Positions 46,201 to 58,800 of a stretch of DNA of 64,000 nucleotides are shown here, one piece after another. Position 1 is the first letter of the stretch; the number at the start of each line of letters is the position of its first letter. Under the pieces are notes generated by a model. The model saw only the letters and a program-made list of their open reading frames with translations, did no database searches and had not been told where the DNA came from. Origin of the DNA: Agelaius tricolor. Its lineage: Eukaryota > Chordata > Aves > Passeriformes > Icteridae. The position numbers were made by a program, and so were the translations under genes. The stretch covers positions 25,311,001-25,375,000 of the forward strand of contig JALJCS010000010.1 of the NCBI GenBank assembly GCA_023055355.1. Reading direction: 5' to 3'.

Positions 46201-47194
46201 CTTAAAGCTAGCTTGCGAGTCTTAATGCACCAGAGAGGTCTGGCTTTCAGTTTGAATGCTGAGGTTTGGAGGCTCATGGCCAACAGCAGCCACAGAGTCA
46301 GCAGCCTGTTTCCAGTTCGTGAACTCCATATGCAAGCTGGATTTCCACTTCAGGAAGAGGTGAAGGGAAATAATTCAAGTTACCATGCCTTTAGGGTCTA
46401 TGTTCTTTTCATTTCTTTTTTTTTCCACCCAGGCTGGCACATGTCACTAGGAGCAAAGCCAACACTAGACACTCAATGTGTCAAAGTGACTCACCACTGA
46501 TCACTGCTTGTTACTGGGAGCACAGATGTGGAGGAATTTAAGAACTGGAAATGCAAACTTCTTGGATCAGAGGAAGTAAGGGCAGCTAATACCAGTTGTT
46601 CTGCAAAAAACTTGGGGAATTAAGTTGAAGAGTTAGCAGCAGCTAACTGCTGGGAATCTACTTTTTCTGAAAGTACTGCTCCAGCAGGACGGGTTTCAGA
46701 GATAATGCTGCCAGTTTGAAGTAGAACATCTTGTTTTTGATAGCACATATCTGTCCTTTCTGCTGTTTTGATGGGTCATTTCAAATGGATTTCACCAAAT
46801 GGGAGCTGTTATTCAGACTGATTACTTCCTATGTATATAACTAATATACAGGGATTAGAAAAAAATTAAAATACATAGCACTTTTCAGGTAATCCTTTAA
46901 AACAATCTTTGATTAATTCTTACAGCTCTAGAAAATGATGTCTACCTTCATTTTTTTCCCCCCTAAGCATTATTACTTCAACAGAGAAACCTGATACTGA
47001 CTTCCCAGTGTTTGCCCAAGGCATTGAGTAAGCTGCTGGTAGAGATGAGCTTAGAAGTTAAAACTCACCAACTGCCAGGTTTGTATTTAAGCAATCACAG
47101 CACATGTCTCTCAGTCAATTCATGTCCCTTTCTAACTGTTAACACAGACTAAGGCAGGTGACATTTATACAGAATTACTTGAATGCAACCAATA
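43216..47194. other. Non-coding stretch, nothing coding recognised
   Basis: This is the longest featureless part of the window. Open frames reach 151 codons (46,045-46,500, plus) and 100 codons (44,149-44,451, minus), with antisense overlaps and no domains. A polypyrimidine tract ending CACCCAG at about 46,432 is a good acceptor-like sequence, but the bases after it hold no supported exon. Confidence 0.5.
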
Positions 47195-47378
47195 TTAATA
47201 CTTGCAATTCTATAGCTGGCCCAGACTAAGTGTTCGCAGAGCTTTACAAATCCCAGATACCAAAGCCTTACAACATCCCTGTGAGGTACTATTTGCTTTG
47301 TAAGGGGACTGAGTAGCGAATGATGGAGTGTGCATGGGACATGTTCATATTCACAGAGTAAGCATGTGACAGGACTTG
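47195..47378 (-). repeat. MIR/CORE-SINE-like fossil, antisense
   Basis: The plus strand shows GTTCGCAGAGCTTTACAAATC, CCTTACAACATCCCTGTGAG, GTACTATTTGCTTTGTAAGG, GGACTGAGTAGCGAATGATGG, CATGTTCATATTCACAGAGT and AAGCATGTGACAGGAC. These mirror 'agcgctttacaa', 'cctcacaacaaccctgtgaggta.tattatccccattttacagatggggaaactgag' and 'cacacagcaagtcagtggcaga'. The copy is well ordered over 180 bases. Confidence 0.72.
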
Positions 47379-50300
47379 ATGCTAGCCATGGAGTCCATGT
47401 CATTCCCAGGTGTTTCAAGGGCTCTCTTATGACAGCATGCAGATGGTCTGTATGCCTCATAAGAGAAGCAGGGTTTGGCTAGAGAGCCAGCCCCTGATAT
47501 AAATGCAAGCAGGTAACAACTGGTCAGTGGGCTGGGTGGTAACCAGTCAGAGTCAAATCCAGAGTCTTTTGAATGGCCTTTATAAAGAGCAGCATAGACC
47601 AATAATCTCTCTCTGCTGCATGAAACCTCGATGTTGTGTCATCTCACCATCCCCACGTACCGCGACATTCTCTGAGTCTTCAGCCAATGTTCAGCCCACG
47701 AGTCCATTTTTCCTTTCCTTCAGTTCCGTTTTCAGCCAGAAATGTTCTCCATAAGAGGCTCAGAGAAGATGTAAGGCGGTGTGTTCTCAGACAACCTCAT
47801 TAAGGACAGACATCCACATACAGAAATTTTGTAGGGTGAAAGGACCAGTCACAAGAGACTATTGTTTTGTTCTCTAAACAAATTTTGGGGCTGTGTGCAG
47901 TGTAACGTACATACCATTTAACCTTTTAACACTGTTAGCTGTAGGTGCCAATAAACTCAACAAGGGAACATTTGAAATCAGTCTCACCTAACTGTAAAAT
48001 CAATGCTACCTGTCACAGCACAGTAAAATGCTCCAGCTCCAGCTGTACTGTATGGTTGCACCCCCCACTGCATGAAAACACACATAATGCTCTCTCTGAT
48101 GCTGCAGTCCTGTTAAAACAATTTTCATTAAATGCCTCAAAGAGCTAAAGAGATTGGTATCTGAAAACACAGAGAAAGCCTTTAAACCACAAGGTGCTTG
48201 GATTTCAGATGGATTCCATTGCTATTTGACTTAGAGTCAGGCAGATGTTCCACATGAGTGCCACTGCACAAGTTGCTATCCACAGAGTAACTTCTCATCC
48301 CCAAAGAACTTTTGATCTCAAAAAACCAAAACAGACTAAAAGTACTCTAATACTCATTCACTGAAAGTTGAGGCAGAGAGTACTCATCAGACATCCTCCT
48401 GGAGCTGGTCTAAACTTCCTGTCCCAGCATCATCTGACCTCTGTGTCAATTAGAACTTCCTGCAAAAAGGAAATTATTGCCCAATAATCCAGGATGTAAA
48501 TCTCAATTGCAATAGGTAATTCCTATTAACTCCCTGAGTGGATACTGTATTGCACAGCCAGAGCATCTTCTTGTGGTTGAGAGGATTACACTAAGCCACA
48601 TAAAGGCAGTTTTCAGTTACCATTGCACCTCAGGCAGGAGATGCAACCCCTGCACAGGTAGGCATACCTGTGATAGCTGACAAGGCACAGGCTGTATTAG
48701 CACTACCAACATCCAGGTGCCTACTTGGGCACTTGACACCTTTGCTGTTGAACTAGAGCCCTCAGGGGCCATGAAGAACAGTGAGCTTTCAGAGCTGATG
48801 TGCACAGAGAAATAAAACTCTAAAGCTCAAGATGCTAAAGAGGTTTTAGTTTAAGTGATGTATTTGTTCATTCACAGTCTATCATCTGACTGGGTTCAGC
48901 TACTTCTAAAAGCTCCAGTGAGGAAAAAATAAACCAGCAACTGTCAGAAGACAGGGCTTCTGTAAGTACACGTGTGAGTGATGATGATTTTATGAATTTA
49001 ACCCATCAAAAGACAAGTAAGTGCCAAAAACTCTTCCCAATAACATGGTATCATGTAGTATCCCACTGCCCCTATCAGCTCTGATATTCCAAAGTCTCCT
49101 CCAAATTCCTACTCCATTCCCTGCAATCCTGAAGAAAAGCCAGGAAGAGGCTCAGCACATGTGACATGCTGCACTCTAAACAGCAGAAAGGGTGGTTTGG
49201 CTGCTGCTGACTCCCCAGTAAACCTTTTCTTTTCATTAAGGGTATATCCAAACAGTATTTTACTGGCAGACATGGTCTTCTGCTCAGACTCAAGACAGTC
49301 ATTTACAAGCCTTGTTCACCTGCATTCTTAATTGGGGATCTCATTTGACTATGGTCTCTTACCTCTCTTTCCCACATAAGAAACTCCAGCTCAGGAGAGG
49401 AAGTGCTTTAAACTCCAGTTAATTAACTCTGCAAGAGAAAGTCAGAGCTCAAAATCTACCCTCCCCTATCAGAAACTCCTTACTCTGCAGTTAAGAAACG
49501 TGGAGACGCTGACAACTCTTAAACACTCCTCCCATGGGAAATATATTTCTCCCATAACTTCTGGGGAATTACTCCTATATAGTCTCAACATAAAAAAAGT
49601 CCTGGGAGACAGTGACACCCACAGATACACACACCTTCCCAGAGGCAAGCACACAGGCACTGAGGACAGGCACATGGCTTTGCTGTTGTACTATTCACAC
49701 AGAGCTTCCAACCTCCTAGATGAGTTGTGCAGTGAAGACAAGGATATGCATTTGGGACTAAATTGTTCTGTTCTGGCACAGCATGTCCAGGAAACTGGAC
49801 ACCTGCACTTCTCTCTCAGCTCTGCCACTGACTGCACACCCCAGTCATAAGCCATTGAGGTGCCTTGCTGGAGACACATGGTTCTGAGATCCCTAGTATC
49901 TCTAACTCTCCATGACTTCCCCCTGCTTTGAGCTTTCAGGACCCCTGAGACCAGAAATGCACTACCAGACATACAAAAACAGAGGCTGTACCTCATTATC
50001 CTGTAGGAAAAGCCATGTCCTCTGCTGTTCTACACAAGTAGCATACAACCATATACATTTTAGTACAGCTACCTCTATTAATACAACATGGGGATGTTGC
50101 AAATGGGCCCTAATCTCTCTCTTCCTTTCCCTTTATCCTTCCCAAAAATGGAAATAAATAATATCCACAAAGCATGGCAAAGCACTTTGTAATCCCCAAA
50201 TGAAGGATTCTGTAGGTGTGAAGTATTCATAAGACATATTTATTTTCAAATTGCAAAAAAGCTGGTTGCTGTGTTTCCTGGCTGTGTTTAGCACACCTCT

Positions 50301-50429
50301 CTGCTGTGCACATCTGAAGCACACATCAGGGAAAGAAATGCTGTGATAATCAACTCTAAATCCCACAATCTCTTTGTTCTAGTAATTAAAGAAATATTTA
50401 CTCAGGAAGCAGGTTTACACAGGATGAAT
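47379..50429. other. Non-coding stretch, nothing recognised
   Basis: Open frames up to 116 codons (49,500-49,850, plus) are overlapped by antisense frames. A weak similarity to SINE 3' sequence at 49,360-49,450 was not strong enough to call. Confidence 0.5.
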
Positions 50430-50600
50430 AGCTTCTAAGAACAAATATGATTTAATTATGTGTAAGTGCAAGAAGCATGCTACATATTAAGCAGATTAAT
50501 TTATGCTCATTAACAATACAGACAAAATTGGTGCTTGGCTATTAATTTTCTATGGAGAAAAGAAATTGTAAGCGTTCACAGAGTTGTCTGCTTTAGAAGC
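50430..50600. promoter_or_regulatory. Candidate conserved enhancer, homeodomain-motif rich
   Basis: Within 170 bases there are ATGATTTAATTATGTG, CATATTAAGCAGATTAATTTATG, CTCATTAACAATACAG and GGCTATTAATTTTCTATGG, plus a TTGGTGCTTGGC phrase close to an NFI-type half-site pair. The block is intact-looking and not repetitive. No open frame spans it. This is inference from motif density. Confidence 0.3.
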
Positions 50601-50944
50601 CTATTTGAGAGTGATCTGTACTTTTTCAGAAAGAACCAGAATAAGTCCTCTGCATAAGATAACTTAACTTACTCACCACATTTGATAAATAACTTGTGTT
50701 CTGAATTGTCAGAATTGTTCATTTAATGACACTGAGGATAAAAAACACTTTTATTTTTTAGCACTTACCATAAGTATTCATAATATATTCTTCAACATCA
50801 TTCAGCCTTGCTTTATAGGAAAAAAATAATTTCCCAGAATGTACAGGGACTATTTCAAGGCCCCTCTTTAATATAAAGAATCCATCAGATTTCTGCTGTC
50901 AAACAAGAAAAAATGTTTGTGGCTGCAGGACTGTCTTTCACTGC
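50601..50944. other. Non-coding spacer, AT-rich
   Basis: AT-rich with no open frame of note and no named repeat. Confidence 0.45.
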
Positions 50945-51060
50945 TGCCCTCTACGAGTTTAGACAAGTAGCTTGACTTCTCTTTGTCTCATCTTCTTCCC
51001 TGGTAAAAATCAATTTGTTCACTTAAGACTCATAAAGGACAATGCAATGAGTGTGTTATA
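50945..51060 (+). repeat. MIR/CORE-SINE-like fragment, sense
   Basis: TTTAGACAAGTAGCTTGACT, TCTCTTTGTCTCATCTTCTT and CCCTGGTAAAAATCAATTTG follow 'ttgggcaagtcacttaacctctctgtgcctcagtttcttc.cctgtaaaaatg'. Only the central part of the element is preserved. Confidence 0.55.
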
Positions 51061-53884
51061 TTACAGCTGGATAGGGCACAAAATAACAATGATGACTGTT
51101 TTTGTAAATTCTTCTTCCTGTCCTCTGCATGTGCTACTAAATATAGTGGAGCAAGACAGTTCTAATTGATTCTTGTCTTTGTTCTTACAGCTGCCTTTTA
51201 TTTTCTTCACAAGCTTCCTCTCTTTTCAACATCCTTGAAAACCAAGAAGAATTTAGTGGCATCCCACCACAGCTCAATGTGCTGTCACCACCTGGTTTTA
51301 TCCCAGCCAGAAAAATGACTTTTCACATTTGCTCCGGTGTTTGCTAGTAAGCAGAAGACTTCAATTCTCAAAGATTGAGACTTTAGCCTACAAGCAAAAT
51401 TTTTAGCAGTCTTGATGAAATGCAATATCACTAGCCTTTTGTGTGAAAATTCAGAAATTAATACATTTTAAGGGCATTTCCAGTTCCTACCATGGTTTAG
51501 TTCAGCTGAGCGTGTGTTCACCTAAATGGTGGAGGTTTGGTTGATGCTGTCTGAGCTGGGGGAATGGACTGGACAACATGTTACAGTCAGTTCTATGAAA
51601 GTCTGGCCACCAATATATTAAATTACTGTCTGACTTTATCATATGCAGCTCAGTATTTCATTATAATCTTTAAATCTTAGCCTTTTAAAAATACCAAAGA
51701 GAAATTTAGAAGGATATGGGAGAAAGGAAACACAACCTTTGAACTCCACTGTGAAATGGAGGGGCCAGCAAAATAAAAAGAGCTTTGTAGTACTTTGGAA
51801 ATTAAGAGCAGACCATTTCTATCAAATAAATGCTGTTGTAGCTGAAACAACCCAGATTGCAGACACATTTGTAGATTTCTGTTTTACAGAGAAGCTGAAG
51901 TTTTTGGTGAAAGATCTTCCTAAATCAATCTGCTTTGAAGTGCTTCCTACAATCGTGCTAATCTGTTCCAGAAACTGGTCATAATAGAAAACACTATTTC
52001 AATGCAGTCTACAAAGCACAGTTTTTAAAAAGCTTTCAGTTACACCTTAATTGTAAATATGCTACCAAGCCACTCACTTCTTCACTGGGGAGAGCTGGCT
52101 GTGGTAAGCACACATTTCCTGATCTCCTGCCTTCTAATCATGTCTATCAAGTCTTTGTGACTGACAGACATGTAAGCTCTGCTATTCAAAACAAATAAGT
52201 GATGCCTAAATTATACCACTGCATTTTAAAGTGGCACTGTCAGGTTGAAAACGTGGGGCTATCTCCTGCAGCTCTGACTCAGGTAGTATGCCAATTTCAA
52301 AACCAAATATTGGATAAGAACTGAAAAATGCAAGCTTTTTGGGTTTTTTTAAGATGAAAAATCAAATTTTAACTCACAAGAATTGAACTCTTCCTACTGA
52401 TGTCCCTTGTTGCAGGGTCAGGCTCTTGTATCTTCAACAAATATCTTAGACCATTAGAACTACATGTATCAGATTCTTTCCAATTCTTTAAACTACTAAT
52501 TCAAACCCCTGTTTCAATCAAATAGGAGTCTGCCATGGAAATAATCCTGCTGGCTCAAGGCTGTTGTGATAACTTCACTGAAGCACTTCAGTAGTTCATT
52601 TGGTCTATTTGTGAAGAAAAGTCTTACTCATCTCAAGTTAACTCTTCAGAAGTTGTTTTTTGTTTCTTTCCTCAGTTGAATCAGTTTGGGAAAGAAAAAA
52701 AAAAGCAATCCTCATTATTTTACTTCTGTTTCTAATCAATTACTTCTGCATCTTATGCTCAAACATGTGGAAGCCTAAAATTCAGCAGAAATAGAGATCA
52801 TGTTGTTTCACGTTTTTGTTTTAATTAAAACTAAAAATGCTTCTCTTGGTGCTGGGTTTTGCAACAGCATAATCTGGCAGACCTCATTTAGGAGAGCTTC
52901 TCCAGACCAATACCATCCCTATGCAATCTGGTTCCATAGGTACCAACTTGTCTTTGATTTTTGGGGCTTGCATTGCAGTCCTCAGCCAAGCACAACCACA
53001 GCTCTTCACTGAGGCTGCATTCATCTATCTGTGAGTAGAATTGGGCTCTTGCACTTTTCATGGACATCCAAGCCCTCTGAGAGCTTTGTAAATGGATAGC
53101 AGATTAGGCTGCCAGAAAACAAAGGGTTTTCATTAAATGATAACATCTTTCCAAACTAAAAACAGAAATTGTAGTACTTATGGGAAGATTCTAGTCCTCT
53201 CTAACCACAGGTATCACAGTTAAGGTTAGTGCAAGCCAACCTGATACTACTATAACTTTTTCAAATAATTTAACCATTTGCCTTGTGTTAGCAATCAAGA
53301 ACTCAGGCCATTAAACTCTCATCCACGGGTCATTTTACTGAAATTAAAATGAATTTGTACAGATTGCAAAAGTGAGTTTTATTCTGCAGGCTCAGATCTT
53401 ACACTTGCAAGAATAGAATGTCTTCCTCACCAGAAATTCTGCCTGAACTCTGCCCTCAGTTAGTTTAAAGTGTCTCTTTTTACCTTGCCTGCATTGCAGT
53501 GCTCCTGAATGAGAGTCTGGTTATGCCCAGGCAAAGTGCAGACAGATGTTTTGACATTTCCCTGCAGAGTTCCCCTGATACAACACTGCTCTGATTTACA
53601 AGCAGTGCTGCTGCTGCAATCCCCACCCAGCTCCAAGCCATGCCAGTAAAAACCTGCTGTTGCCTTTAACCATTGCAGCCACTCCAGCTCTACACCAGGC
53701 ATGGAACACGCCAGGCCTCTCATGCCAAGAGATTCCTCCACCACTATCCTTTTCTTCTGCATTCCAACTTTGCAGTCCTTATCTCCTGATGTCTATCTGC
53801 TCAGCTCTGCTCTACAACCTCTGCTGTTTCAGTTCTCCCAAACCTTTGTAGCTGTCACTTCTACGGCCTTCTTTGACCATTAGC
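51061..53884. other. Non-coding stretch, nothing recognised
   Basis: AT-rich throughout, with open frames up to 100 codons (53,460-53,762, minus) and none recognisable. Acceptor-like tracts occur (for example TTGTTCTTACAG at about 51,190) but without supporting exon sequence. Confidence 0.5.
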
Positions 53885-54345
53885 ATCCTTAGAAAGTTCA
53901 GAGAAGAGCCATCAAGCAATAAGGATTGCAAAAACCATTAGAAAATCCAGAATCATACTGAAGTATCACAGCAAATTAAGATATTACTTGACTGCAGATC
54001 AAAGTACTTCCACAGCAAGAAAATGTGATGCTTTCCTCTTTGGATAAAAGCATAGCAGGGCAAGAACCTAGCAACTAAGGGGCAGCATAATCACAAGAAT
54101 TGCTACATTTTAAACACTTAACCAAGAATTGCAAGATGTTGTCTCTCTTCATAAATATTTAAATCAAAATTGGATGTTTGTTTAGAAAAATTGACAAGCT
54201 TGAACATGAATTGGCTCAGGGAAGTTCTTTGCCTTCGGGGAAGGCAGAAAAAAATGACTGGAAGCACCTTTCTGGAGTCCATCACTGTGGGAGGAGGGAC
54301 TAGATGGGGAAGAACCCTAGGAATCAAAAGTAAAATGGTAAGAAC
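53885..54345 (+). repeat. CR1 LINE 3' fragment, sense, old
   Basis: The right-hand part is clear: ATAAATATTTAAATCAAAAT, TGGATGTTTGTTTAGAAAAA, TTGACAAGCTTGAACATGAA, TTGGCTCAGGGAAGTTCTTT, and later GGGACTAGATGG. These match 'aatttttaaatcaagattggatgtttttctaaaagat.tgctct.gttcaa..ggaatta.ttcagggaagt' and 'gactagatg'. The left part (AGAAAGTTCAGAGAAGAGCC and GATATTACTTGACTGCAGATC) is consistent with upstream CR1 but much decayed. It is in the same orientation as the copies at 26.6 and 43 kb. Confidence 0.68.
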
Positions 54346-55429
54346 TAAAGGGTAAAATGCTAGAAACCCTGTTCATATATGTACTCTCACAGGTCAATGA
54401 ACTCCGTTTGAATAAAGACCAAATGACCAAAGACTGCTTGCCCAAAGCACATCACCCTCAAATGTGCCCATGAGTTTTCAATGCAAAATTAAATTTAAAC
54501 TTGTCAGCCTTGATGTGCTTTGTTTTGATGAAACCAGGAATGAAATAAAGCACTGGCAGTAATCTTATCCAGTCATCTTAACTAATTCAGTATTTTGGAT
54601 GCCTTAGCGTATGAACTTTGCAGAGAAATTTTTGGCAAAAAAGGATGGCATTGTAACTGCAGCCTTCTTAAAATTAACTCACACCAGCTATTCTCAGTAG
54701 TACTATCATTATCTGTGAAACTGTGCTCAAATGAAGAATCAATAAATAAATATGAAGAAGAAATTTAGGGGGAAAATGAAGTGCAATTAGCATTCCAGGA
54801 GTATAATAAACTCATAATTCTCTGAGGCAAAACAGTGAAGCCTGGATTTGCAAAGCTACCATAGACAAGGAAGTGTGCAAAACTCATTCCAAATATAAGC
54901 TGGTTTAATATTTCAAAGACTCATTAGAGGGAGCACACAGCGTTAGCAAAATCATGGTTTGTATTACTGATGTACAGTCCTAGACAAATACAGAATGTAT
55001 CTAGTAAATTACTCTCTCGGGAGCAATTTCTGTTGGTTAAGGGGGGGAAATGTTAAATTTTAAAGATGTTAATCACTTGTTTTTGTTTTATTTCAACCTG
55101 TATAGATGCATGTCTGGTATGCATATGAAAATGCAAAATACAGGAATAATCCCTAGCTCATCTTCAAAATGTTGGGACCAACAGTGCCCATGCAAGCAGG
55201 GTACTTATTTTCTTGAGCCACAGTTGCACTAACTTACACTGAACTGTTTAGTTGTGTAAAGGATTTTCACAATAAACTTATGTACTGGCAATGTTGAGCA
55301 TGGAGATAAATGCATAGTCTTGTAAGGCACGAATTTAGGGCTTTGAGGCAGGAAAGCAACAAGATGAAACATTTCATTCATAGGATTTAACTACACTTAT
55401 AGAATTAAGTAATTGAATAACTCTTTTTA
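54346..55429. other. Non-coding stretch, nothing recognised
   Basis: AT-rich with open frames of about 60 codons only and no named repeat. Confidence 0.5.
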
Positions 55430-55505
55430 GGGCTTGCAATCTTGCCTCTGCCACTAACACACTCTATGACCTTGAGCAAGTTGCATAAGACCAGCTTTTT
55501 ACAGA
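55430..55505 (+). repeat. MIR/CORE-SINE-like 5' fragment, sense
   Basis: GCAATCTTGCCTCTGCCACT, AACACACTCTATGACCTTGA and GCAAGTTGCATAAGACCAG follow 'agtctctgccact.actcactctatgaccttgggcaagt'. The element breaks off after this point. Confidence 0.6.
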
Positions 55506-58500
55506 CCTCAAAGTTTAATTTGTACAGATTTCAGTCGCTGGCAACCCTACCTGGCGCCCATCTGCATCATTATTCATGATACCTTTAACAGATGAGCACA
55601 AAATTCTCCAGGCCACAGTCCTTTTATGCCTCACTTTCTGTCCCTGATGATTATTACTTCTGACTGCTGAGCGTGGATATTAAAATGGAAATAAGGTTAA
55701 GTTGTACTATTATATCACTTGATTATCCTCACAAAGCAGGAACTGTGAAATTTTTCATATTATGTGTTACCTCACCTCATCCTTTGTCAGTATTAGAACA
55801 GCACATGGTCACAGTGCATATTCCTATTTTGCTCGTGTTCAGCAAGTATGTATCTTTATCCAACCACAAGCCACTAATGATATTCTTCCCCCTGTTGCCT
55901 TTTATTTTAAGTAGGTGGTTACAAGCTGCAATTACAACTAAAAGCTAAGCTCTATTGGAGTGGAGGAGCACACTGGATGCAGGCAAAAAATGAGTCTCAG
56001 CTTTGTGTTTCTAATGAAAATGCCCTTCATATGTGGAATGGACACCAGAAAAGGTCAGAGAGTGAAATATTAAGTGTTTTACAAATATAGACTGATTGCC
56101 CTGTCCAAACCACATGTTTGAAAATCTCCTTCTGGCAGACCATCTTCAGTCAGGAAGGGAGAGCAGAGAAAGGAACATGAGGCAGGGCAGGGGGATCTGT
56201 AATCACTCTAACAAACTTCTGAGACCTAGCCGAGTTTTCCTTCCATGTGTTTTTTTATATATATATATATATACAGGCCCCAAAAGCATCTCCTTCGGCA
56301 TTCTTGAATTTACTATATTATCCGTCAAACTGAGTTATCCAGAGACAACTTCCTACCCTTTCCTTTCTTCTTTCCTTTCTTGCCTTATTTTTTCCTCCTA
56401 TCTTTGATGTGCTGTAAATCAGCACCATAGGAGAAAAATAAGCAACCTTTAGGTGAAACAGCAGGCTAAACAACTTCCACGTGGCCAAGCAACACAGCAA
56501 AGCAATTAAACCTGCCCAACAGGCCATCTGTAGTCAAACTCCTCTTCCCTTAAGAGCCAAAGTATTCCCAGATTTAGTTTCTAATCCTACCTCTGAGTTG
56601 TGCAGATGGTTCCACAGCACCCACTCAAAACCCCTTTGAAGTTACTATGAATCCACACATCTGGGTAAACTTGTTGTCCCTGAATCTGCTGCAAGAATGA
56701 GGATGTGGCCAAAATCTCATGGAAGTTTGTTTTCTGCACTTTGAGAAAACAGGCAGGATCTGCTTCTTTCCCACAAAATTAGTCATAACTGTCACAGCCA
56801 TATTATGGAACCACCAATTTGATCTCTGAGTCAGGACAATTTCATACCACATAAGAAGTTTTCATTCTGTTATCCTTTCAAATAAATTTGAAGCTATTTT
56901 TTTCATTTTCACTCTACATCAGTAAACCTGCACAGGGTTTGCACAAGGTTTGCACTTGAAATGAAAAATACTGCTTTTAAAATGACAAACACTGAACACA
57001 GGACATTTGTTACCACTAAAAAAAACTCTCTCTGTCTGTGGAGAAGCATAATTCATTCACTGATACATGCACCCACATTTTCTCCAGGGAGTTTCACAAA
57101 TTCACATGCACTCCCAGCACTAAATTTTGCATTTCAATCTAGGCATTAGCTATAAAAGATGTGTAAAATCTTATGTAGTCAGACAGAAGCTGTTCCCTAT
57201 TGGCTACATAATAAGCACCTTAGGTGGCTCCAAGGTATAAAATTATTCCAAAAGGGGTGTGGAAAAAATTACACTGCATAAATTGATTCCAGATCCACCT
57301 GTTCCAGGTGCCAGCAAATATATTTTGTTAAAGCCATCTGGTTGTCTTAAAAGCTAACAGTTTTTGAAGACTGTGGCACAAACAATCTGGAAAATACACA
57401 AACTTCCAAAGCTACAAACCTTTAAACTGCAAATGGCTTAGAGATCATCTATGCAGGACTTGGCTGGGCTGTTCTGCAAGACTGCAGGTGGCATCTCTGC
57501 TTAACATCTAAGACAATCTGGCATCAGGGTACATCCTCCATAGCACAGAGGGTCCAAGGCTACTGGAGGATCAATTCTGCATCACCAGATGCTCACATGA
57601 TATTCTCAATTATGGAATGGGTTTGCCTCATCAGTCTGAAGTTGTGATGAAGCTTTTGAGTGCAGCACAATATTTGGCAGAAATAAAACATATGACTGAG
57701 GTTCTTCTCTGCAGGTGGCTATGTCCCGGCTGGTCACATGTTGCTGCATCACGGATGAAGTCAAACCTTTGAAACTGGCACTCTGCAATTTATTTAACTT
57801 GCAGCAACAGCCTAATAGGGAGTATGTTATCTAGACTAACAAGCCCATAAGTATTTTGCCTGCTCAACAAAGCCACGGAGGTCAGACACTGCTGCAGTTT
57901 GTGTTTATCAGGGTCTGGTTGTGCCGGGCGCTGTTTCCCGGAGACGCGTTAACAACAATGAGGAACATGCAGCACCTTGTAAGATCAAGCTTCTGGGAAG
58001 AAAATATTCTGTGCTCTCTCCACAAATGACCCCTTTCTGAACACCAATGAAATAACACATATGATTTATAAACTCTACAGGTGTTGACAATTGATTTGGG
58101 GATTAAAACTAGTAATCAGCATGTTTACTTATTGTCTGATTTACAGCTCACTAAAAAGTAAATAAAGACACACCAGTCCTTAACCAGCACAGTGCTTTGG
58201 TACATGTTTAATTATAAGCACATGAATAGCCCTGCCACCAATTCAGAGTCATACTTTGTAACTTGGTAACATCCTTCACATGCAAATTACCTCCCTGAAT
58301 TATTACATTTAGAAACAAAACAAACCCACTTGGTTTGTAGATACATTTTTGACAACAGAAATATTTCTGGACTATTACTGCTGATATACTCATCTTCATA
58401 AAATCACCTTGAGTGATTTTTTGTGGACCTTAAAAAATTGTGCTTTAAATGAGTTCTGAAGCAGAGGTAACTTTGGGAGTCACGGCGCTGTAGTCAAGGA

Positions 58501-58724
58501 GACCCTGCGTGCTGAAAGTCACAGTTGTGCAGTCAGAGCTCTGCTGCACTTTACTCTCATGGTTTGAGCCTGGGGTAAGAAAAAACGGCTGTCATGCAGT
58601 AAATTTTTTTTGGACAACAATGAGAACAGTGGGGAAATAAATACTAAGGTTAACTGTGCTTGAAGAATAATCTCCAGCAAGCAAAGCACTGTCCACACAT
58701 TTGCAGGCTCAAAGAAGTCAAAGT
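55506..58724. other. Non-coding stretch with simple repeats
   Basis: An (AT)n run lies at 56,257-56,273 and a polypyrimidine stretch at about 56,357-56,402. A tiny CpG-containing cluster lies at 57,922-57,950 (CCGGGCGC, CCCGGAGACGCGTTAAC). Open frames up to 103 codons are present but unrecognised. Confidence 0.5.
56257..56273. repeat. (AT)n microsatellite
   Basis: This is an alternating AT run of about 17 bases preceded by a T tract and followed by ACAGGCC. It is short. Confidence 0.88.
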
Positions 58725-58800
58725 CTCACACTCAGCTCCCACTGAAACTAATGAAAATTGCCACCATGGACAGGGATGGGATGACTCCTGATACTGGGCA
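58725..58800. repeat. Ancient amniote dispersed-repeat fragment (unnamed, weak)
   Basis: CTCAGCTCCCACTGAAACTAATG and AAAATTGCCACCATGGACAGGG resemble 'cagctcccattgaagtcaatg' and its mirrored half. The copy is very diverged. Confidence 0.38.

Noticed and set aside
46045..46500. 151-codon plus-strand open frame
   Set aside because: The product is unrecognised, an antisense frame overlaps it, and an acceptor-like tract interrupts it near 46,432. It is probably chance.
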